A DNA stretch of 64,000 nt from Phialocephala subalpina (lineage: Eukaryota > Ascomycota > Leotiomycetes > Helotiales > Mollisiaceae), in NCBI GenBank assembly GCA_900073065.1, contig FJOG01000009.1, positions 4,782 to 68,781 of the forward strand, in the 5' to 3' direction. Made by a program: the position numbers and the translations under genes. Shown here piece by piece: positions 46,382 through 61,189 of the stretch (its first letter is position 1; every line of letters starts with the position of its first letter). The notes below the pieces were generated by a model, which worked only from the letters and a program-made list of their open reading frames with translations, was not told where the DNA came from and ran no database searches.

Positions 46382-47581
46382 TCAAATCGCCTCAATCTCA
46401 ATAACCTTCTCCACCGCCCCCTCCACATCCCATATCCGCGTGACCCTCAACCCACCCACCCCATCCACCAAGCTCACCCACTCCCGCTCCCTCCGCTCCT
46501 GTGCGGAATGTACCTGCATCATCAGCAGATCCACACTAGTTTCGAACCAGCCCGCCTTCTCCTCCCGGATCACGATCTCATTCAACAAGATCCTACTATA
46601 CCCGGGCGTCAGAGCAGGCTTCAGTTGTGAGAGGATTTGAATGCATTGCGGGTTCGGCCAGTCGTGCAGACACATCTTGAGGTAGTAGGCTTTGGCGCCG
46701 TGAACGGGCTGGGGCGTGAAGAAGTCGTGGCCCATGGGTTCGATGCCCTGCTGGGCTAGCGCGGCGGCGTCGAGGGACTGGATGGTTGTGGGGAGGTCTT
46801 GGAGGATTAAACGGCCTGGCATGGAGGGATGTGCGTTGTGAAAGCCGATCAAGTCGTGTCCACCGCTGCCCCCAACATCAACAAGCAGCACATCCACATC
46901 GTTCTTCCCAACCTTCGCATCCCCAAACACCGCCTCCATAATCGCCGGCACCTCATACCACTTCAGCCCAACCGTCTTGAACTGCATATGATTGCGTAAC
47001 GCCTCCAGCTTCCGCTCCCGTCCGGGACTGTTGACATACTCAAAAAAATGCTGGTCCGTCTTGTACGCATACTTCCACGCACTCTTATCCTTATCCGTCG
47101 GATTCGCGTAGTTGGTTTCCCTCAGGAAATCGGGAAATGCGTCGACGACGCGGACAATCTGGAACGTATCCTCGATCGCGCCTTGGGCCCCAGATGACGC
47201 AATGCACCGCGTGAGGTCGTTCGCGGTGTATGTGTCCGGTCCGCTCTCGTGCACGAAGAACTCAGTTGCGATGTGCTTGAGGAGACGCTCCACGAGAGCG
47301 CAGTCTGCGCCAGTGTCTTGAGCTAGCTTGGCCGCGGTTATTGGCTCTGCAGTCTTAGCGAGGATTTTGAAGGCGCCCAAATCGACGAGGACTTTGGTTG
47401 CCATGAAGAGTGCGTCCTCATGATAGCACATGCGCATGATGCGCTCGTGGGGCTTTTCGAGTTCGTTGACGAGAGCCCGAGCAGATTGCAGAAGGCTCAA
47501 TCGCTGTTTTTCATTGCCAGGTTCCAGTTCCGAGGCCTTTTGTTGGATTTCGCTGGTGATGTGAGTGAGGCCGGGCGCCAT
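46382..47581 (-). CDS. SAM-dependent O-methyltransferase (COMT type)
   Basis: Single exon, 399 residues. The N-terminal winged-helix dimerisation domain (about 45-130) includes MATKVLVDLGAFKIL. The catalytic domain has SAM motif I as VDVGGSGGHD (234-243), the acidic turn ILQDLP and the catalytic base His306 in MCLHDWP. This is the fungal secondary-metabolism O-methyltransferase family, which methylates phenolic hydroxyls of polyketides and related compounds. The leader directly upstream of the ATG is a 30-bp A-rich tract on the coding strand. It lies beside a dead flavin monooxygenase and near a second O-methyltransferase, which suggests a tailoring cluster. Confidence 0.95.
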   Translation of the reverse strand: MAPGLTHITSEIQQKASELEPGNEKQRLSLLQSARALVNELEKPHERIMRMCYHEDALFMATKVLVDLGAFKILAKTAEPITAAKLAQDTGADCALVERLLKHIATEFFVHESGPDTYTANDLTRCIASSGAQGAIEDTFQIVRVVDAFPDFLRETNYANPTDKDKSAWKYAYKTDQHFFEYVNSPGRERKLEALRNHMQFKTVGLKWYEVPAIMEAVFGDAKVGKNDVDVLLVDVGGSGGHDLIGFHNAHPSMPGRLILQDLPTTIQSLDAAALAQQGIEPMGHDFFTPQPVHGAKAYYLKMCLHDWPNPQCIQILSQLKPALTPGYSRILLNEIVIREEKAGWFETSVDLLMMQVHSAQERREREWVSLVDGVGGLRVTRIWDVEGAVEKVIEIEAI

Positions 47582-48084
47582 GATGACCGCCTTTTTTTAT
47601 TTTTTTTATTATTTTTTTTGCCAGTTTCAGCGACCTCAGTCAGTTCAGTGCGAGAGGACTAAGGCCGTGTTGACGTTGAGGGAGACGAATGTCCAGGTGT
47701 ATAGAGCCAAGTTGCGAACAGAAGTATCGCTTCAAGCAGTGCACCGACAGGTGTTTACTATAAACGAGAACTTGTGTTGGATGAGTAAGCCACAGCTTAC
47801 ACCACTTAGTGACCTGGATGCACGTCTTATGTCAGAAAGCGAGCGAAAGTCAAAGGGGATTGGCCTTCGAGTATTGATGACCGCGATGATGGCGAAGCAG
47901 GAATCCTTCATGTTAGCGATGGCCGATAGCCGATAGGCGGGGTTGTACGGCAGTTTGTCCCGATTGGAGTGTCAAGGTATCAAATCTATCACGTGACGAA
48001 CATCCCTTGTAGAAAGTTATATATACCCAGACAATCTCGCTCATCCTTCTCAAAACCAAACCAACAGCCAGCATATAATAAGCA
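47582..48084. other. intergenic 503 bp, promoter of O-methyltransferase
   Basis: Starts with a T-rich tract (about 47588-47620) on the + strand. A tatatata-like box at 48017-48024 may belong to either direction. Nothing else seen. Confidence 0.4.
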
Positions 48085-49914
48085 TCATGGCAAGAAAAGG
48101 TCTGAAACGCGCCATTGAGTACCATGCAGAGCAAACAGCTTCGGACGCAGCAACCCGCCCCAAGCCTTCGAGAAGTTGAGGCGGAGCGCAGTCAGAACAA
48201 CGTAGGGCAGGCGCTGTGCATAAAAAGTCGGTACAGACCACAGAACAAGTAGGACGAAACCGAGAGTGATGTGCGTTGCCTTCCACAAATTGACTCGTTG
48301 CAGAACGGCGCCTGGGAGCGTGGGAACGGCACCTGGCCCTCGCTGGCGGTACCATATGGCCCAGTGGGGATAGAACCACCACTTGAGGAGCAGGCCGTTT
48401 TCGAACAGGAAGAATCCTGCGGCCGTGGCTACCCATAGCAGCTAAGCAGACCAAAAGCCAAATGGATTCATTTCAAGAAACATTCGAGCAGCAGCAGCAA
48501 AACGGCCAGCATGTGAACGTTGAAAAGCAGGGCGCAGAAAAGAGGCAATCTAGGCTCGCAGCCTACGCGTCGTGCCACACTCTCCAAGAAAGCGTTATAG
48601 TCCACCAAGCTGGACAGGTTCGGGTTCATAAAGTAATACTCGCGCTCGGCCTCCTCATCGCGGCGTGCCTGGGCTGCATAGTCGAGAGGGAGGACCCTCT
48701 CCCCGTGCAGCAGCAGCGCGATGTAACGGGACAGCATCTCGGTCATGACGGGGATGCCGCCCTAGTGCGGTCGCGCGTAGCCTACGAAGAAGAGGCAGTG
48801 GCCTAGATCTTCGGGGAAGCAGTGAAGGAACCAGGAACGCGGGTTGGGGTTGAAGTTCTCGAGTTGGATCCATGGGAATTCCGTACGATAGCCAGTGCAT
48901 AGCACGACAGCGTCGAAGTCACGCTGCTGTGCCGTGCCGTCGAGCATGTGGAACTCACAGGTCTGTTTGCGGGCCGATATGGTTAGGCACACCTGGACCT
49001 CGATCTTCTTCTCGTGCAGAGCCTCGCACATTCTTGGTCACGTACGTAGCCTGGTCGTTCACCGCGAAGGCTGACGCAGTGCTTGCGAGACACATACGAT
49101 TGAGTATGCGGTTCAGCACAGGTGCATGCCAAAGAAGTCGGCGAAAAGAGCCCTACGCGTAAACATTCTGTCCCGCACTCATGCGGTTGGTTGTGGCCGC
49201 CTCGAGAAATCCGTTGGCTGGAAAGTCTTGCGTCTTGTTCGCCGCGATCTGTTGCACCTCACTGTCCGCGTTGAGGTATCGCGGGCCAACACAGTAGGGC
49301 CGGCGCAACTAGACCGTCACGTTGGGTGATAGCTCGCCAAGCTCTGCTGAGATGTCGGCACCGCTCTCGCCACATCCCACGACCAGCACGCGCAGTCCCT
49401 TCTCAGCAACTTCGCGCTTGAAACAGTCGCCGTACTCAGAAGAGTGTAGGATCTGCCCACCAAACCTAGAAAGCCCAGATGGCATGTGGTTCGCCACTTG
49501 GTTGGCTCCAGTTGCGACAATGAGCGCGTCGGCCTGCATGCTCAAAGTAGTTTGCTCCTCAAGCTGTCAAATTTTCAGAGACCACCGCCCGCCGTGTCCC
49601 AAGGCCGCGCTGGAGACTTCGGAGCTGTAAGAGATCTGACGCTCCAGATCGAAGTGGTGGGCATAGCGCTGGAGGTAACGTAGATAATCCTCGGCCAAGG
49701 GGTAGCAGAGCCTCTCCGAGTCGGGAAAGTCGGAGAAGGCCATAGCCCAGTTGGAGATGGTGAGGTGTAAGTTTGGGTACATAGCAGCGCTCGCGAAGGC
49801 GCCGCCGAGTGTCGCGGAGCGCTCAAACAATATCGCCTCATGTCCGCCATCAAGCATCTCCTTGAGAGCCACCAGCCCACACGGCCCGGCGCCAATAATG
49901 ACGACACGTTTCAT
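48085..49914 (-). pseudogene. flavin-containing monooxygenase, multiple stops
   Basis: The N-terminus is intact: FAD motif GAGPCG near residue 8, FERSATLGGAF, then ALIVATGANQ and the NADPH motif VVGCGESGADIS. The frame then contains stops at 49567-49569 (TGA), 49309-49311 (TAG), 49153-49155 (TAG), 48762-48764 (TAG, after GYARPH) and 48468-48470 (TGA). Homology continues in the same frame past most of them. At least two frameshifts occur, near 49030 and 48450. The C-terminal part has a hydrophobic segment and a KATHIT block ending at 48085. Every stop can be explained by C-to-T on one strand or the other (CAG, CGA or TGG ancestors). No splice model removes them. The gene is dead and was probably a tailoring enzyme of the methyltransferase cluster. 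Confidence 0.85.
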
Positions 49915-51292
49915 GGTAAATCGATCTTGAGCTCTGTGCTAGAGATCGACGCCGTTGATCGACTGTGGTGGGCTTCAGGGGCGAGGACGGCTTTTTCACA
50001 TGTACAAGAAGTTCAGGCTCTTTAAATCAGCGTCCTGCATATAATTATGTCGGACGGAACATATTCAAACTAGGCAGGCGCCATTGATGCGCTATTTCTG
50101 GAGAAGAAAGTTGAACATTGGTAGCTAAGAGTCTGTCATCTCTATTATACCGAACGAATTCGAACGCACGATGTCCAATTTCCGGCCTTGTTGTGTGGTG
50201 ACTTGGAAAGATTCAGAAGATGAGTAAGACGAACGCTGAGTGTTTATTCCTTCGTCTGGCGGCCGCTACCAACGCTGGTAGGGGATAATCCAAGGCGTAT
50301 GATTGGAAGAATAGGATTATTTATAAACTGATTGAGGATATTTCTACGTAAACAAAGCAGCAGCCAATGCATAAGAGTATGTGGCGCTCCTAGCACAAAG
50401 GGATAGTTACCTCCGCGCATTCAAATTGGCCACAATCGTCCAGCCAGCGATACGATCATCACACGCTCCTGCGTATAGTAATCATGAACATCTTTATTCA
50501 TACTCTAGATATCTCATTCGTAAGTAAAACCTCTGATTCATGAATAAGAGCTTTGATTACCCCCCTTTTGAGCCAGACGGCTCAGTCATAAATCAAAGGG
50601 TATAAATGTTTTTTGAAGTTATAATTCGCAAAATAACCTCGAAAGACTTAGCGATAGAGCATTTCCTTACTAGAAGAGAGAGATTGAGAGTTGGGAATCT
50701 ATAACAAACAAGATACGGTCATATTTGAAAAGGAGAGCATATATTGTAAAAGTTGAGGAGGAGGGGCGTTTTAGGCGCTCGCTTAAACGAATCCTCCCGT
50801 TGGATTATATTTGGTTTCCCAAAGTCCTATAAATAAATGTAAGCCTAGATATAAGAAAATGTAGAAGGTTGAGATTATGGTGGTCGAAAATAGTCGTAGT
50901 AGAAAGAGGTTTGGTAAGGAAATTTGGCCTAGTCCTCGTCCCAAAATATGTATACCCTCTTATTTATGAGTACGCTATCTCTACCAGAATACCCCCCTTT
51001 TTATGAATAAGACATTTGATTCATGGTTGAAGATAATTTTGACTGAGACAGCACACTCCTCAGTAACCATAATTTATTTTAAGTCGTCGTCGTGAGACGG
51101 TTCTGCTGGCTGGTGTGAGGATTGGCACTGGATGAAGCTGAGCGCACAAGAGGTCAGGGGCACAAAGTCCAATCCCACCACCCCAAACCTCTCCTGATGC
51201 ATCCCAGAGACGAGCTATAACCCCCTTATATCTACGACGTGGGTGATAGACACGCAATAACTAACTTTTACATCTCAGTGAGAACAACCAAT
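49915..51292. other. intergenic 1.4 kb with AT-rich repeats
   Basis: Divergent region between the dead monooxygenase and the second methyltransferase. Around 50496-50600 and 50950-51035 are related AT-rich blocks sharing attacccccctttt-like and atgaataag motifs. A hairpin (ctttgatta ... gagcc, agac, ggctc ... aaatcaaag) lies at about 50552-50600. Probably a decayed repeat. No gene seen. Confidence 0.45.
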
Positions 51293-52991
51293 ATGTCCGC
51301 CGCAGACACCAGCAAGCCTGTAGCACAGCTCCGCGAGATCCTCTCCTTGCTCTCCACAGCTGTCGAGAAAATAGCATCCGAGTGGGAGCTACATTCAAGT
51401 CACGACTCCCACCATGGGAGTCGTGAGGCCACAGACTCGAGTGTGTCACACACAGAGTATGATGCCGTGAACACTGTGCTTGCGGCGGTCGGCTCACTGG
51501 AGAGTCTTGTTCTGGAGCCTCACGTCCACCTCATTTCCATGTCAATGTCATATACCATTGCTCGAGCTCTGCACATAGCTGCAGAACACAACGTCGCAGA
51601 CTTGCTTGCCCGAGCTGGTGAAGAAGGGCTCCACGCCGCGGACCTCGCGAGATCAACTGGCATCGAGGAGAAGAAGTTGTGTAAGTACCTTTCCAAGGCC
51701 ACGAAAAGAAAGTCTCGCCTCGCTAAACGCACTCATAGGCCGCATCATGCGAAGCTTGACATCACACCACGTCTTCCAGGAAGTGGAGGAAGACTGCTTT
51801 GCGAATAACCACGTCTCTGGAGTGCTTGTTGGCGATGCTCCGTTCCGAGCACACGTTCTGACGAAGTGCGTTTTGTCCCGATACCCCCTAGGGATATTGT
51901 TGCATGTTGTTGATATCCGCTAGGGGTCAAATTCATTACACGGCCAGCGACTTCCTTCCTGGCGTTCTATCAAACCTCGCGCTTGGGCAGAGCTACGACC
52001 CTACCAAGACTGCTTTCCAGCAAGCAGTTGGAACAAAATTGTCCCTCTTCGACTGGATGCACCAACAAGTCCCTGCTTCCGACCCGGGCTGGCGGCCTCT
52101 GCCTGCACGTAATCATCCAGTGGATGCTGGTGCTCCCGAGCCATCTGGAGTTCCGAGCCGAACGTCAGCCCTGAGCGAGGAGATGGTACCTCGTCCCGAG
52201 ACGGCGCTCTTTAACCTTTCCATGGCCGGTATCGGTAGAGGCACCGAGCAATATTACATGCACGACTTTCCCTGGAAAACCGTGGGTAGTGGGACGGTGG
52301 TAGATGTTGGCGGTGGCATTGGCAAGTCTCTCATATCGAATTTCCTTGTATGCGAGTATTCTGTATTAACAATGCCCGCGCAGGCTCATTCTGTATGCAG
52401 CTCCACAGTGTCTATCCTGAGCTCAGCCTCGTCATTCAAGACCGAAAGTTCATGATTCAACAAGCACGGTCAGTGTGGGGGATGAAATATCCCTCTGCCA
52501 TCTTGGAGGGAAAGGTCAGCTTAGTTACCCATGATTTCTTCGAGACCAACCCGGTCCGTGGCGCTGAAGTGTACTGGCTGCGGTACATCATGTATGAACT
52601 CAAGCCCGCATGATAAACTCCAAATTTCGAATAGACCTTAGCTAATGTTGCGTATCGCAGGCACGACTGGTCCGACAATGAAGCCATCGCTATCTTGTCC
52701 CGTATCGCCGAGTCGATGAGCCCCCAATCTCGCGTCCTGATCGCGGATATAGTGGCAAATACGACCCTGGGCTGCGACGAGATCAGGTCGGCGCCTAAGC
52801 CGCTCCTGGCTAACTATGGACGGGCAATGGGATTCGCCCACATGATGGATCTGAGCATGATGATGATGGTCAACGGAAGGGAAAGGACGCCGGCCGAGTT
52901 TCGCCGCATCATTGGTGCGGCTGGTTTGGCGATCGTCAAGATTTGGGGTTGCCGTGGGCCATTGAGCATTATTGAATGTCGTCTGGTCTAA
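51293..52991 (+). CDS. SAM-dependent O-methyltransferase, five exons
   Basis: Exons 51293-51680, 51739-51865, 51924-52321, 52384-52591 and 52661-52991 give 483 residues, all junctions in phase. Intron 3 uses a GC-AG pair (donor GCAAGT at 52322); the other three are GT-AG. The dimerisation part has IARALHIAAEHNVADLLA. The SAM motif I VDVGGGIG (about 298-305) is completed across the GC-AG intron, and the catalytic His375 in RYIMHDWSD is completed across intron 4. The N-terminus (VAQLREILSLLSTAVEKI) is the extended helix seen in polyketide-pathway fungal O-methyltransferases. The gene looks functional. It faces away from the dead monooxygenase and belongs with the first O-methyltransferase in the likely cluster relic. 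Confidence 0.92.
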
Positions 52992-54126
52992 CCAGTGCTT
53001 GGTGCATAAATATGTCTAGTCTTATTGGGACGGATAACTGAGATGATTCGTGGTACTTGAGTTCACAGATGGGTTGAAACCCGAAGTTTCGCAACATTGA
53101 AGCGTGTACGGATGCTTGATATACCAAGCTGTATGGAACTAAGTCCCATTTGATCAAGGGCTAAGTCCTGGTGTTTCTCCGTGTACACGGTCATTTACGA
53201 AGCTACCTTATCAAATACATGGACATAAACCTACCCAATTCAATAGGACACAACATCGAGAAGGACAGCATCAGCTACTATCGGAGTTTAGGATCACATG
53301 CTGCTTCGTGATCAAGCTCATAAATAGCGCCTCCAGCACTCACGTAGAGAAGACAAACGTTCAATCATACATATCCATTAATACAATACTTGATACACCC
53401 TGATACATTACCGCGCGTACACGACTATTCCCCGCCCCCGGCACAAAGGAAGGTAGAGAATTTTTGCCACAATTATACAAAGGCTTTGTCAAATAAGAAC
53501 TCGAGATCCTTTAGGATTGAAATATACACAGATCACGTTTTGCTCTGTACTGTACTAAGTCGACGATTGTCATCTCGCAAGAAATATCTACGACATGCTT
53601 GATGCGCAGGACGCGGATCGCGGTAGGTGATGGTAGGGGCAGGTATCTGTATGGCTTATCTAGCCATGCAGATGAGGGCTGGGAGTGGTGTGTTGTCATG
53701 ACTTGTTATCTTAAACTAGCATCAATCGCAAAAATTACGCTCTGGGACTAGTAAACAGCAACGAAAGTAGAGAAGATGGTAGAAGATATTTAGAGATGAT
53801 GGCTGCCTAAATAACAACTCTGTCACATCAGGTTCTCCAAGTATTCATCTGCATGCCGCTTGGCTATTGACCCTTGACACATTGCACCTATCATATCAGC
53901 ATCCAGGTATGATTGGGGGCCATGGCTAATAGAGCAGATTGGCGAATGAATATGCCATCTTGCCACATTGTATATTCAAAGGATCGCGACCAGAGGAAGA
54001 TGTTATGCTAGCGGCCATTCAAGACCTTGCTAAGAGGAAAGATACTAGAGGTCAGCTGACTCTCCAAATCTCATAGGTACCTAGGTACTTCCTCTGCTCT
54101 GTGTCCATCGCAGCTCTCACCATCCA
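52992..54126. other. intergenic 1.1 kb, convergent
   Basis: 3' flanks of the methyltransferase and the PLP-homeostasis gene. Nothing recognised. Confidence 0.5.
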
Positions 54127-56754
<2,628 letters not shown>

Positions 56755-57962
56755 CTTCTCATGTACCTCTCAGGGGCGCGCTGAGGTGTTGTGCAAAGTT
56801 CGTGTCGCGTGCCGTTGATGTTGATCCTTTGTCACAAAAAAGTACGATGACGCTTCAACACCTTTTCGGCTGCCGTAGCGTCGCGCCAGCAAACGGAGAT
56901 TCAAGTCGCGCGCGGAAGGCAGCTGAATGGTGGGGCGGAAAACACGGGCGGAGTGGACGCTAATGCCAAGAGTAAAATTCTGTTTGCAAATATTTCCTTT
57001 TTGACGCGCTGAAAATAGATTTTTGCTGCCGGCTTTTCCCCAGCTGGAGTTTTGAGTTCCTGTTTGGGACGATTTTACTCGGGTGGACAAATGGTTTGGT
57101 GGGGAATGGGACGTTGCAATTGATGGCTTGGAAGCTGGGGTTGAAGGGATGATGTGTGGTGTGAGGCTGTGTGACGGGAGTGGCGATTCAACGGTATGCA
57201 GGAGGAAAATCGATCGTTGAGATCAGATCTTGAAGCAGAACATTTCACATGTGCACGCAAAATAATTTAGGAATTTTATATCGTCCTTCCATCTCCAGAT
57301 TCTCCAATAAGTTCTCTCTATCAATAATGTCTCACCCCCCTACTCAGGCTGAAACGCTCCCGTTGACTGTCATTGCCTGACAGCCTGCCGTGGATGCTTT
57401 TATTGGGCGTTGATAGGTTGCATTTCTGTGCTCTCAGTTTCATGCTCGTACCTTGCAGCTTGGATCCTCGCTAGATTTTCCAGGCGCGACCCACTTGAAT
57501 CTAGCCCAAGGGGACCAAAAATATCAGGGGAACCACCTCGGGCAACGCAAGCAACACGAACTACAGACCTTCTTTCTTTCCTTACGTCTTGCATCGCTCA
57601 TTCGAATGTTACTTTGACATCGAGGATGTGGTGAACTTTCCTTTACTTTCTTTGTTTGTACTTGGGATTCGTAACGAGACACGACATTAGACAAGACCAT
57701 TCCCTTGACGGACGAAACCGAGCAAACAGACGCTTGACGCGCAGCCCCTATTACGACAACGACCACTATTGAGCCTTTGCAGCATTTACAGCATTCGTTT
57801 TGCGAGGAGGAAGCAATTGAGAGTCTGCCATCGACTCGCAGATCCCCAGTTTCTCGACTCGACATTTTCAACAACCAGCATTCCTCAGGAACCCCGCCTC
57901 CATAACTCGACCTCCCTCCTACGTCAACGAACCACCACCTCCTCCTATTTCTACGAAACCCA
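56755..57962. promoter_or_regulatory. divergent promoter, PLP protein / MscS channel
   Basis: This 1.2-kb region separates two divergent housekeeping genes. The right part (57700-57960) is a likely long 5' leader of the channel gene, C-rich with several short upstream frames. I see no separate gene. Confidence 0.4.
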
Positions 57963-60915
57963 ATGTCCCTCCGCAGTCCGAGATCACCAACAGACTTCTC
58001 TAGAAGAGGATTCCAACCATTACCAGTCGACAATTCGAATAATCCAGACATGTCCTACGCACCCCCCGACCAAGTGGGCATCCCACTCACCCAAGTCGGC
58101 ACACGCTCTTCTTCGACAGGAGCTCGAAAACCCGGCGAGGGAGCTATATCCTCCACCGAATTCAACGAACAACCCACATTCCGCGATGACGAAAAGAAAG
58201 GGCTTTTCAAGAACCGGTCCAAGAGAGCTGGCGGGAAGAGATCCAAAGCACCTACACGAGTTGGCACAGATGGCGAAGAGATATCGGTCAATGGTCTTGG
58301 ACGATTTTATAACAAAGTCATCAACTTCTCGGTGGTGACTCGGTACCTAGTATACGTTGCTCCAGTAGCTATCTTGATCGCTATCCCAATCGTCCTTTTC
58401 GCCGTCCTAAGACCATTCGATCTATTCATCAACACCGGCGTTAGAACCTACCTATTCTGGACCTGGATCGAAATCGTCTGGCTCTCAATCTGGGTCTCGA
58501 AACTCGTTTCGAAAGCCGTCCCTTATATCTTCATGTTCTTGTGCGGAGTTGTCAGTTCCGGCACCCGAAAATACGCCATGATTCTCAAAGCCGTGGAGAT
58601 CCCGTTGTCTTTGGTTGGGTGGAGTGTTACGAGCTTGGTGACGTTTACGGCGTTGACGAGTAAGCAGTTGAATCTGGACCATGACCCATTTGGGTGGGTG
58701 AAGATTATGAAGCAGATTTTGGGACCGTGTCTCATCGCTAGCATCTTATATCTTATTGAGAAGATGATCATCCAATTAATCTCGATCAATTACCACCGCA
58801 GATCATTTGATGGTAGGATCAAGGACTCGAAGAGGAGCATACATCTTTTGGGATTGCTGTTCGAGGCAAGCAGAACGTTGTTCCCGATGTATTGTCTCGA
58901 GTTTAGGGACGAAGATCACATTATCAGCGATTCCATCGAGGTTATGCTTGGGAAGGCTATGGGTACCCCGGGACATAAGAGATCTGGATCTGCGACGCCA
59001 ATGAAGCTTGTCGGTATGGTTGGTGGTGGGATTGGCCGGGTTGGAGACAAAGTCACTTCGGTGTTTGGAAACATTGCATCGGAAATCACCGGCAAGCAAG
59101 TCTTCAATCCCAATTCTGCACACTCCGTTGTCGTCGAAGCATTGGAAAAGACGAGATCTTCAGAAGCGTTGGCGAGGAGACTTTGGATGTCGTTCGTGGT
59201 CGAAGGCAAAGACGCTCTTTACCAGGAAGATATCGAGGAAGTACTTGGCCCAGCACGGAAAGACGACGCACAAGAAGCATTCTCGGCTTTGGATAATGAT
59301 GGAAATGGAGATATCAGTTTGGACGAGATGATCATGAAGGTTGTTGAGATCAGTCGGGACAGGAAAGCCATTGCGGCAAGCATGCGAGATGTTGGACAGG
59401 CTATTGGGGTTTTGGATCAAGTTCTCATTGCTATCCTGTTCGTTATCGTGGTCTTCATTTTTGGTACGTTCTCCCCCTCTTCCCCTATCCTTTTCCCCTT
59501 CATATTACTCTTGCTAACGGAAAATGTGTACAGTCGCCTTCCAAGACACAAACTTCGTAACAACCCTCGCAACCGCCGGAACAACCCTCCTCTCCCTCTC
59601 CTTCGTCTTCGCAGCCACCACCCAAGAATTCCTCGGCTCCTGCATCTTCCTCTTCGTCAAACACCCCTACGACGTCGGCGACCGCGTTGACATTGTCGGC
59701 CCCACTCAAGAATTCCTCGTTGTCGAACAAATATCTTTGCTATTTACGGTCTTCAAACGGATTGACTCGATGAAGATGGTTCAGGTACCGAATATCGTTT
59801 TGAATAATCTTTGGATTGAGAATATTACCAGGAGTAAGGCGATGAAGGAACAGTTGGATATGTTTATTTCTTTCGATACAAGTTTGGAAGATATCGAATT
59901 GCTGAGGAGCGAGATGGAGCAATTCGTTCGACATCCGGACAACAGTCGCGATTTCCAGCCAGATATCATCCTCGAAGCCACAGGAATCGGATCCATGGAT
60001 AAAATGCAACTCAAGATCGAGATCCGCCACAAATCCAACTGGGCAAACGAAGCTGTCCGCGCAGCCAGACGAAGCAAATTCATGTGCGCACTCGTCCTGG
60101 CATTACGAAAAGTACCTATCTACGGCCCAGGTGGCGGCGGAGAAGCTCTCGGCGGCGCCACAAATCCTAGCTATTCTGTCGCTGTACCGGATGAATGGGC
60201 AACTGAAGCAAGGGACAAGGCGGCGAAGGCGAAAGAAGGAAAGAGATTGGTTCCTACCAAGAAACCTGACACGAAGAAATCAACAGGAGATCTCGGCTCA
60301 GCGAGCGAGGAGAAAGCAGCAGAAGCTCTGAATAACAGACGCCCACTCGACGATCCGTCCACAGCATGGGGAGCTCGCGACGACGTCACGCTCGGATCCC
60401 GCGATCAAAGCCTTGATCGCCAGAAATCTCGAGATCAAGAGATCGAAGGTCTCAAGCAAACCCTGCTCAAACGAGAATCTACCCGTGGCCGCAGGAAACC
60501 AGGAGAACACGTCCCACCCATGCCGGGTCAGAGTGGGAGTGCGCCTTCTGGATATCCAAGCATGAGTCTCACGCCTGCAGATGAGAGGGCAGATATGAAT
60601 TTCATGGGGAGAATGAACCAGAGCCTTGATGAGGAGGCGGAGTTGGGATTGGGGTTGCAGCCTACTACTATGTATCAAGGTGGTGGTTTGAGTAATAATC
60701 CTTATCAGCAGGCGCCGCAGACTGGTGGGTATTCGATGTTCCCGAACAGGACGGCGAGTCAGAGTCAGAGTCAGTCGAGGTTCCCGGTACAGCCGCAGCA
60801 GAGTGGAACGACGGCGAGCAGTGGACAGACGACTCAGCAAGGGCAGCAGCAAGGAAGATCAAGGAAGTTGAGTTTAGGGTTTAAGAACTCAAGCAATGCT
60901 GGGAGTAGCGAGTGA
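57963..60915 (+). CDS. MscS-type mechanosensitive channel with EF-hand
   Basis: Exon 1 is 57963-59463 and exon 2 is 59534-60915 (70-nt intron), giving 960 residues. After a disordered N-terminus come four or more membrane helices (residues about 125-270). Next is an EF-hand loop at 444-455 with ligands D, D, N, D, S, E, then another helix (about 485-501). The MscS pore and beta domain follow (FLGSCIFLFVKHPYDVGDRVDI, VQVPNIVLNNLWIENITRS). The C-terminal 250 residues are low complexity, rich in Gln, Ser and Gly. This is the fungal homologue of the Msy1/Msy2 channels of fission yeast, which sit in the ER and control Ca2+ in osmotic shock. The EF-hand suggests Ca2+ feedback. A second in-frame ATG is at 58050. 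Confidence 0.95.
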
Positions 60916-61189
60916 GCGAGCGGCTTGGATAGATGAGGGTGGATGAGGGAGGTTGGATGAGAGATGGTTGGATAAGGGAAGGGGATATACCCGTCAATCT
61001 AGGTCGGATTGGCAAAGGCAAGATACATGGCTTGGCTTTTTCTTAATGTTTCAATATTTGTGGCATTTTCGGGAGTCTAGAAGATGCATGGATAGTTTGC
61101 TCATAGATGAGTGAATTGCTTGCGGATATAGAGAATGAAGAATGTCTAGATCACACGCGGGATATTAACATTCAATGATCTGATTTGTC
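60916..61189. other. 3' flank of MscS gene
   Basis: Purine-rich start (repeated ggatgag units at 60930-60970), probably the 3' UTR. Nothing else seen. Confidence 0.4.

Noticed and set aside
48085..49914. Reading the monooxygenase stops as unspliced introns
   Set aside because: Homology runs without interruption through each stop in the same frame, and no GT-AG pair of plausible length surrounds them.
51603..51923. First suspicion that the second methyltransferase is a pseudogene because its frame changes several times
   Set aside because: Four introns with correct phase (three GT-AG, one GC-AG) restore one continuous 483-residue protein with all motifs.
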